Assembly: GCA_005889395.1 (NCBI GenBank)
Contig: VBFX01000261.1
Span: forward strand, 1-5,629
From: Chloroflexota bacterium
Lineage (GTDB): Bacteria > Chloroflexota > Dormibacteria > CF-121
DNA length: 5,629 nucleotides
Direction of reading: 5' to 3'
The notes beneath the pieces were generated by a model, which saw only the letters and a program-made list of their open reading frames with translations, was not told the origin of the DNA and ran no database searches. This document shows positions 1 to 3,960 of this stretch, one piece after another. The position numbers and the translations under genes were made by a program. How positions within the stretch are numbered: position 1 is the stretch's first letter; the number at the start of each line of letters is the position of its first letter.

Positions 1-381
1 TGCTTGCTGGTCGGTGTGGCGGACACAGACCAGGACCGCGATGCGGATTATCTCGCCGACAAGCTCATCAAACTGCGGGTCTTCAGCGACGAGGCCGGCA
101 AGTTCAACCTCAGCGCCACACAAGTAAACGCGGCCTTCCTGGTCGTCTCGCAGTTCACCCTCTTCGCCGACGCGCGCGGCCAGAGCCGCCCGAGCTTCTT
201 ACACGCCGCGCGGCCGGAGCAAAGTCGGCCGCTGCTCGAACGCTTCATCGCGCGCCTGCGCGCCAGCGGGCTCGCCGTGGAGACCGGCTCCTTCGGCGCC
301 CAGATGGCGGTGGAGCTGGTCAACGATGGTCCGGTCACGATCGTTTTGAGCACCGATGCCTGGGACCCACGCATCGGCTGA
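1..381 (+). CDS. dtd: D-aminoacyl-tRNA deacylase, 5' truncated by window edge
   Basis: The enzyme hydrolyses D-amino acids, and mischarged glycine, from tRNA in the cytoplasm, keeping them out of translation. The visible 126 residues open with CLLVGVAD, which matches the first core strand of the family (GLLVLLGV in E. coli). Both family signatures are present: SQFTL at bases 148-162, and the Gly-cisPro active-site motif NDGPVT at 322-339. A PSF segment lies between them. The family is usually 145-150 residues, so about 25 N-terminal residues lie outside the window; the TTG at base 4 is internal, not a start. The C-terminus is complete and ends at TGA 379-381, with a short tail after the last strand (STDAWDPRIG). 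The next gene on this strand begins about 185 bases later, so cotranscription with it is not obvious. No U-rich terminator follows. The identification is firm; DTD of this type acts as a homodimer with the active site at the subunit interface (family knowledge). Confidence 0.94.
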   Translation, partial: CLLVGVADTDQDRDADYLADKLIKLRVFSDEAGKFNLSATQVNAAFLVVSQFTLFADARGQSRPSFLHAARPEQSRPLLERFIARLRASGLAVETGSFGAQMAVELVNDGPVTIVLSTDAWDPRIG

Positions 382-487
382 CGGTTTGCGTGCGGTCAAC
401 CGGCCGACCTGACTACGCGCCACGCCGTATTTCCGTGTGAAGTGATTGTGCGCGCGGATGGCTGGCTGGCGACGACCCACCGGCATC

Positions 488-518
488 CCGTGACGTAACG
501 CTTCGCGCAATGTCACGG
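488..518. promoter_or_regulatory. Imperfect dyad / stem-loop upstream of the secreted-protein gene
   Basis: CCGTGAC (488-494) is the inverse complement of GTCACGG (512-518). As RNA the stem extends by a G-U pair (495/511) and a U-A pair (496/510). After a 2x2 internal loop, CGC (499-501) can pair with GCG (505-507) across a UUC loop. No U-run follows, so it does not look like an intrinsic terminator for dtd. It lies about 15 bases upstream of a -10-like hexamer (533-538), a plausible place for an operator. The hairpin geometry is seen directly; any regulatory role is inferred. Confidence 0.35.
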
Positions 519-524
519 CGCTGA

Positions 525-549
525 GGCGAGGCTAGGCTGATGGCGAGGC
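525..549 (+). repeat. 8-bp direct repeat GGCGAGGC flanking a -10-like hexamer
   Basis: GGCGAGGC occurs at 525-532 and again at 542-549, 17 bases start to start. Between them lies TAGGCT (533-538), which fits the TANNNT form of a -10 element and would place transcription start near 545. The first copy sits in a short run of five-base RAGGC units (524-537). No convincing -35 sequence is present 16-18 bases upstream. The repeat could be a repressor half-site pair or simple GC-rich drift. Confidence 0.28.
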
Positions 550-565
550 GATTGGAGTGTTCAGC

Positions 566-1099
566 ATGACGAACCGTCTGCTCGGGATCGTGATCGCTCT
601 TGCCCTGACCAGCGGCGTCGTTGCCCATGCGGCATCGGCAGCGCAGCGCCCCCTGTCACCAATCGCGCTCCCGGCCGCGAGCTCGCTCCCCACCGCCATC
701 CAAACGGCAGCCAGCCGTCTCAGCGAGACGGCCACCAGCGCCATCGACCCGGCCGCCGCCATCCGGGGCGCCTACCAGCGTGATCGCGTGGCTCTCGCCC
801 ACCTGCGCCAGCAGGCTTCGCAACTGAAAGGCAGCGCGCACCCCGCCTTCAACCAGTTCATCTCCGACCAGGAGCTGGGCCTCACGCAGACCGAGAGGGC
901 GGCGCTGGCAACCACCCGGCCCGACGCCCAAAGCGCGATCGCCGCGATGGACAAACTGGTCGCGGCGACCGAGGCCGAACTCAACCGCGAGCTCTCCCAG
1001 ACCGGCGACGCCAACTCGAAAAACTCGACGCAGGCCGGCTCGGCCGCGTCGAAGGGCCAGTCGGGCAAGCCCGACGCATCGCACGGCAACGGCAACTAG
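566..1099 (+). CDS. Secreted helical protein of unknown function
   Basis: I do not recognise a family. From ATG 566 the product is 177 residues. It starts with a clear Sec signal peptide: TNR, a hydrophobic core LLGIVIALALTSGVV, then AHA and ASA, giving likely cleavage after residue 22 or 25. The mature part has a Pro/Ala/Ser-rich stretch, then about residues 65-145 that look alpha-helical, rich in Ala, Gln, Arg, Glu and Leu (for example YQRDRVALAHLRQQ and KLVAATEAELNREL). The last 35 or so residues are a polar Ser/Gly/Asn/Lys/Gln tail, probably disordered. There is no cysteine, so it is neither a lipoprotein nor disulfide-bonded. ATG 566 is preferred because GGAG (554-557) sits 8 bases upstream. 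An in-frame GTG at 557, with GAGG 8 bases before it, would add three residues. A secreted, helical, structural or binding protein is the most that can be inferred. The downstream CapA gene is 63 bases away on the same strand. Confidence 0.75.
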   Translation: MTNRLLGIVIALALTSGVVAHAASAAQRPLSPIALPAASSLPTAIQTAASRLSETATSAIDPAAAIRGAYQRDRVALAHLRQQASQLKGSAHPAFNQFISDQELGLTQTERAALATTRPDAQSAIAAMDKLVAATEAELNRELSQTGDANSKNSTQAGSAASKGQSGKPDASHGNGN

Positions 1100-1107
1100 G
1101 GGGAAAA

Positions 1108-1128
1108 TCGGCCAGCGGCGCTGGCTGG
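1108..1128 (-). terminator. GC-rich hairpin after the secreted-protein gene; T-run only on the minus strand
   Basis: GCCAGC (1111-1116) pairs perfectly with GCTGGC (1120-1125) across a three-base loop, and further G-U and C-G pairs extend the stem outward. It begins 11 bases after the stop of the secreted-protein gene. Read on the plus strand, no T-run follows. Read on the minus strand, the stem is followed by CGA and then TTTT (1107-1104), the order expected of an intrinsic terminator, although no minus-strand gene ends here. It may fold in mRNA to protect the upstream 3' end or attenuate readthrough into the CapA gene. Confidence 0.3.
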
Positions 1129-1148
1129 TGGGTTATCCGCAGTCGGTG

Positions 1149-1154
1149 TATGCT
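1149..1154 (+). promoter_or_regulatory. -10-like hexamer TATGCT just upstream of the CapA gene start
   Basis: TATGCT matches the TANNNT form of a sigma-70-type -10 element, 4 of 6 with TATAAT, and is preceded by TG. Transcription starting 6-8 bases downstream would begin at about 1161-1162, essentially at the TTG start codon at 1163. No good -35 hexamer is visible 16-18 bases upstream. This spacing is the usual one for leaderless genes in high-GC bacteria, which fits the absence of a Shine-Dalgarno sequence there. Confidence 0.38.
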
Positions 1155-1162
1155 ACCGGCGC

Positions 1163-2260
1163 TTGAAGCGCCGTGCCCTGGTCCCGCTGCTGCTGCTGGC
1201 CCTCTCGGCGGCGTGCTCCGCGCCACTGAGCGGACCCACGGGGGCATCTCCGGTGGCGGCCCGCGCCGCCAGCCCAACGCCAAAGCCAACGCCGACACCA
1301 ACCCCGACCCCGCCCGAGCTCAGCCTCACGAGTATCTTTGGCGACAGCAAGCCCGACCTGGCGCAGTATGACCAGTCGCAGCTGCGTGTGATCATCGCGA
1401 CCGGTGACGTGATCCCGGCGCGCGAGGTCAACTACCAGACCGTTCTCAAAAAGGACTGGGCCTATCCGTGGCGGCAGACTGCCGACTACTTGAAGACCGG
1501 CGACCTGCTGTATATCAACCTCGAGTCGCCGCTCATCAAGAGCTGCCCGATCATTCACGGCGGCTTCAAGTTCTGCGGCGACGCCCGGGCGATCGCCGGC
1601 CTCGATTACGCCGGTGTCAACGTGGCGAACCTCGCCAACAATCACCTGACGAATTTCGGCCCGGCGGGCACCAACGAGACGCAGATCCTCCTGTCCCAAC
1701 ACGGCATTGGCATGTCCGGGCTAGGCCTCTACGAGATCCGCGACATCCGCGGCGTCAAGTTCGCCTTTCTTGGATTCAATGGGGTCGGCACCCATATCGA
1801 CCGGGCCGAGCTGAAGCGAGAGATCGACCTTGTCCGTCCGAAGGCCGACGTCGTCGTGGTGAGCTTCCACTGGGGCAAGGAGTACGAATTGCTCCCGGTT
1901 GCCGGACCCGGCATCGCCCCCGACAGCCCGCGAGAGATCGGCCACCTCGCGATTGACGACGGTGCCGACCTCGTCATCGGCAATCACCCACACTGGGTGC
2001 AGCCGGTCGAGATCTACAACGGCCACCTCATCACTTACGCGCACGGCAACTTCATCTTCGACCAGATGTGGTCGCAGGAAACGCGCGAGGGGATGGTCGG
2101 CCGCTACACCTTTTACGGCACGCGGCTGGTTCGCGTCGATTACCGCCCGCTGGTGATCGACAACTACGCCCAACCCCGCTGGCTGGACGAGACCACGGGC
2201 GAGGGGAAGGCGATCATCGACCGCGTCGCTAAGGCGTCGACGCAGCTCGCCGGCGGCTGA
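1163..2260 (+). CDS. CapA-family (PGA_cap) metallophosphatase-fold lipoprotein
   Basis: The 365-residue product belongs to the CapA/PgsA-type family, known for membrane-anchored factors in poly-gamma-glutamate or capsule production and related to calcineurin-like phosphoesterases. It opens with MKRR, a Leu/Ala core and LSAAC, so lipid attachment at Cys18 is likely. A Thr-Pro linker (residues 38-51) then precedes the catalytic-type domain (about 75-345). Family motifs appear in order: GDV (81-83), NLESP (119-123), LANNH (157-161), HWGKEYE (236-242), GNHPHWVQ (273-280) and HGNFIFDQ (294-301). The probable metal ligands (Asp82, Glu121, Asn160, His161, His236, His275, His277) are all present, so the domain looks intact. 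Cys128 and Cys138 could form a disulfide outside the cell. TTG 1163 is chosen because it places the signal peptide correctly and no in-frame ATG or GTG lies near upstream; no Shine-Dalgarno is visible. No PgsB/PgsC-type synthetase genes are present, so a poly-gamma-glutamate role is unproven. It may instead be an extracellular phosphoesterase. The 3' end overlaps the convergent glycosyltransferase gene. Confidence 0.92.
   Translation: MKRRALVPLLLLALSAACSAPLSGPTGASPVAARAASPTPKPTPTPTPTPPELSLTSIFGDSKPDLAQYDQSQLRVIIATGDVIPAREVNYQTVLKKDWAYPWRQTADYLKTGDLLYINLESPLIKSCPIIHGGFKFCGDARAIAGLDYAGVNVANLANNHLTNFGPAGTNETQILLSQHGIGMSGLGLYEIRDIRGVKFAFLGFNGVGTHIDRAELKREIDLVRPKADVVVVSFHWGKEYELLPVAGPGIAPDSPREIGHLAIDDGADLVIGNHPHWVQPVEIYNGHLITYAHGNFIFDQMWSQETREGMVGRYTFYGTRLVRVDYRPLVIDNYAQPRWLDETTGEGKAIIDRVAKASTQLAGG
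1274..1315 (+). repeat. Thr-Pro dipeptide repeat coding the lipoprotein linker
   Basis: This stretch encodes residues 38-51 of the CapA-type lipoprotein, alternating Pro and Thr with a single Lys. The repeat unit is CCN ACN with varied third bases, so the protein pattern is conserved more than the DNA. It is an extended, flexible spacer between the lipid-anchored Cys18 and the folded domain. Such linkers are common in surface lipoproteins of high-GC and Chloroflexota-type bacteria. Confidence 0.8.
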
Positions 2261-3356
2261 GCGCAGCGATCTCCTGTCCGTTGGGCGACGCGAAAACCTC
2301 GACCTCGACCGAGCCCCGCCGGTAGACCGCAACGTACCGCTCCGCCATATGATGGGGGCTGAACCGCTCACGCGCGACGGTGGCGCAGCGAACCCGGTCG
2401 ATCTCCTCGAGGCGGTTGGCACCCTCCACCAGGTCGTCGACGTCCTCCGCCAGGAAGCCGGTGACGCCCTCCTCGATCAGCTCGGGGGTGGAGCCGCTGC
2501 GCAGGGCCAGGACCGGCGTGCCGGCGACCATGCACTCGACCATCGCCAGCCCGAACGGCTCTGCCCACTGCAAGGGAAAGATCCCGGCGGCGGCGCGTGA
2601 GATGAGTCGCGCTTTCTGGGCGCCGGCGACGTTGGGGTAGTACTCGACCGTCGGGCTGAGGAAGGGTTCCACCTGCTCTTCGAAGTACTGCAAGCCTTCC
2701 CCGGACCGCTCCACTTTGCCGGCCAGGATCAGCTTGCGGCTGGCCCGCTGCGCCACCTGGATGGCGAGGTGCTGGCCCTTATCGGGGGTGATGCGGGCGA
2801 CTTCGATCAGGTAGCGCTCGTGCGCAACACCGGGCGGCGCTGTCGGCAGCTCGACCGCGTTGTGGACGATGCCGGCGAGCTTGATGTCGGGTGCGCTGGC
2901 CGCCTGGCTCAGGCTGATGGCGCACAGTCGAGCCTGCTCGGCCACCTCCTTGTAGAACGTGATCATCGGTTGGGTCAGCTCGCCGTGAATGGTGTGGACC
3001 ACTTCCGATGCCAGCCCGCTTTGAATGGCCAGCAGCAGACCCTCGAATCCGGTGTGGTCGTGAATGACGTCGAAGCGCCGGCCGGCCATCGCGGCGTAGA
3101 CCCGGGCCAGGTAGGTGGCCTGCCGGGCTGCCTCGGCCGGTCCTCCGAGGTCGTGGCTCCAGGCGGCGTCGGCCAGCATCGTGACATCCCCCCCCGATCC
3201 CTCCGCGCCGAAGACCGTGACTTCGTGGCCCATGCGGCGGAGCTCGGTGTGGAGGAGATGGACCACGAGCTCAGTCCCTCCGTAGCCTCTTGGCGGCAAC
3301 GGGTACCAGGCCGGCGCGACTTGCGCAATGCGAAGGGCGTCGCCTATCGCGCTCAC
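2229..3356 (-). CDS. Family 4 glycosyltransferase (GT-B fold)
   Basis: The 375-residue product is a retaining GT-B glycosyltransferase of the GT4 type, which moves a sugar from a nucleotide-sugar donor to an unidentified acceptor, probably at the cytoplasmic membrane face. The N-terminal acceptor domain begins with RIAQVAP and the glycine-rich loop GYGGTE (24-29), and contains DVIHDHTGFEG (96-106) and HTIHGE (121-126). The C-terminal donor domain starts near residue 183, with ARITPDKGQHLAI (187-199) carrying the Arg/Lys that bind the donor phosphates. It contains the EX7E motif EPFGLAMVE (Glu266, Glu274), then GTPVLA and GSTPELIEEGVTGF. Length is normal for GT4, with a short polar C-terminal tail. 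GTG 3356 is the only start before an in-frame TGA at 3408-3410 unless CTG or ATT were used. GGGAGG at 3359-3364 lies two bases upstream, closer than usual. It is the third leftward gene after dxs and the DinB-like gene. Donor and acceptor cannot be read from sequence; lipid or surface-glycan glycosylation is a guess from context. Confidence 0.93.
   Translation of the reverse strand: MSAIGDALRIAQVAPAWYPLPPRGYGGTELVVHLLHTELRRMGHEVTVFGAEGSGGDVTMLADAAWSHDLGGPAEAARQATYLARVYAAMAGRRFDVIHDHTGFEGLLLAIQSGLASEVVHTIHGELTQPMITFYKEVAEQARLCAISLSQAASAPDIKLAGIVHNAVELPTAPPGVAHERYLIEVARITPDKGQHLAIQVAQRASRKLILAGKVERSGEGLQYFEEQVEPFLSPTVEYYPNVAGAQKARLISRAAAGIFPLQWAEPFGLAMVECMVAGTPVLALRSGSTPELIEEGVTGFLAEDVDDLVEGANRLEEIDRVRCATVARERFSPHHMAERYVAVYRRGSVEVEVFASPNGQEIAALSRRRAASTP
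2245..2262. other. GC-rich stem-loop over the CapA gene stop codon
   Basis: GCTCGCC (2245-2251) can pair with GGC (2255-2257) and GAGC (2259-2262) across a GGC loop, with one bulged T at 2258. It lies in the convergent overlap with the glycosyltransferase gene, next to a perfect ten-base palindrome at 2234-2243 centred on GTCGAC. Neither strand has a following T-run, so an intrinsic terminator is not supported. It could still slow converging polymerases or stabilise 3' ends. Confidence 0.22.
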
Positions 3357-3358
3357 CT

Positions 3359-3364
3359 CCTCCC
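3359..3364 (-). promoter_or_regulatory. Shine-Dalgarno sequence GGGAGG deciding the glycosyltransferase start
   Basis: On the minus strand GGGAGG lies two bases before GTG 3356 and is the strongest Shine-Dalgarno match in the window. The short spacing is suboptimal. No alternative ATG, GTG or TTG in frame lies nearby, so GTG 3356 is still the best start. The strong site suggests independent initiation rather than coupling to the DinB-like gene. Confidence 0.55.
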
Positions 3365-3386
3365 ACCCCCGCGTGGGGCCAGCTCG

Positions 3387-3392
3387 ATGATA
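3387..3392 (-). promoter_or_regulatory. -10-like hexamer TATCAT in the gap before the glycosyltransferase
   Basis: TATCAT on the minus strand matches 5 of 6 bases of TATAAT and lies in the 60-base gap after the DinB-like gene. It would give a leader of roughly 24 bases including the Shine-Dalgarno sequence. A TTGAGG at 3406-3411 resembles a -35 box, but the spacer is only 13 bases, too short for a standard sigma-70 promoter. It may be an internal promoter of the dxs transcript; the evidence is modest. Confidence 0.35.
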
Positions 3393-3416
3393 CCGGTCGG
3401 CTGAGCCTCAACGGGC

Positions 3417-3950
3417 CTAACTCGCGGCGCGCACCTGGCGCAGCGTTTCGCGCATCTGGTTGAGGTGGAAGCGGTCGTGCCCGGCGAGCATGCGGAACAT
3501 CAAGTCGTAGCTCTCCGGCCCTCGCTCCGCGTGCATCGCCACCCGCTCGCGATCGACGGCTGACGAGCGGCGCCAGAGGCGGAGGTTGGCAGCACGTAGC
3601 GCTGAGAACACCGCCAGCAGGTCGTCGGGCTGATCGTCGTTGTGGCGCAGGCGCGCAACCCACCGGTCCTGGTCGTATCCGAGCAGCGGCGGTTCGTCCT
3701 GGCTCACCGCCCAGCGAAAGCGCCCGGACATGACGGTCTCGGCGTCGACCAGATGGCCGAGCAGCTCGAGCACCGACCATTCGGCAGGCGCCGGCCGCTT
3801 TCGCAGGTCGGAGGCGGCATCGCTCAGGACGGTTCGCAGCAACGGTTCGGTGAGTTCCATCACCCGGGCCGGGTCGTCCTTCCCCAGCAGCGCCAGCAGT
3901 TGCTCCTGGTAGGCGCGGCCCGCCGCGAGCACGTCGCGTGAGGTCGCCAT
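3417..3950 (-). CDS. DinB/YfiT-like four-helix-bundle metalloprotein
   Basis: The 177-residue product fits the DinB-like superfamily: small metal-binding four-helix bundles that include thiol-dependent S-transferases (bacillithiol, mycothiol) and many damage-inducible proteins of unknown role. The expected metal-binding histidines are visible: His66 in ELLGHLVDAE, then His158 and His162 in AGHDRFHLNQM. The segment PAPAEWSVLELLGHLVDAE (53-71) is typical of the family, as is a C-terminal helix ending RETLRQV. Length is normal (150-180). ATG 3950 is chosen because the protein then begins at the first helix; the reading frame continues upstream, but only inside dxs. There is no good Shine-Dalgarno sequence. 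The start lies 10 bases after the dxs stop, so translation is probably coupled to dxs. The substrate is unknown: no thiol-cofactor gene is nearby, and an S-transferase role is only one family option. The shared transcript with dxs does not by itself imply a role in isoprenoid synthesis. Confidence 0.88.
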   Translation of the reverse strand: MATSRDVLAAGRAYQEQLLALLGKDDPARVMELTEPLLRTVLSDAASDLRKRPAPAEWSVLELLGHLVDAETVMSGRFRWAVSQDEPPLLGYDQDRWVARLRHNDDQPDDLLAVFSALRAANLRLWRRSSAVDRERVAMHAERGPESYDLMFRMLAGHDRFHLNQMRETLRQVRAAS

Positions 3951-3960
3951 GCGCCGCAGT

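Noticed and set aside
382..402. CGGTT/AACCG pairing after the dtd stop as a terminator
   Set aside because: The stem has only five pairs with an 11-base loop and no T-run follows.
656..1084. Minus-strand open frame of 142 codons opposite the secreted-protein gene
   Set aside because: It is Gly/Arg/Val-rich shadow sequence; the plus strand has a signal peptide and Shine-Dalgarno site, a better explanation.
1133..1702. Minus-strand open frame of 189 codons opposite the CapA-type gene
   Set aside because: Its composition is that of a high-GC antisense shadow, it has no recognisable motif, and the plus-strand frame carries a full set of CapA motifs.
1721..2422. Minus-strand open frame of 233 codons spanning the CapA and glycosyltransferase ends
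   Set aside because: It crosses two well-supported genes, begins with Arg/Ser-rich sequence and shows no domain; it is a GC-driven open frame.
2769..3404. Plus-strand open frame of 211 codons opposite the glycosyltransferase
   Set aside because: The minus-strand frame has unmistakable GT4 motifs across the same interval, and the plus-strand translation is typical antisense shadow sequence.
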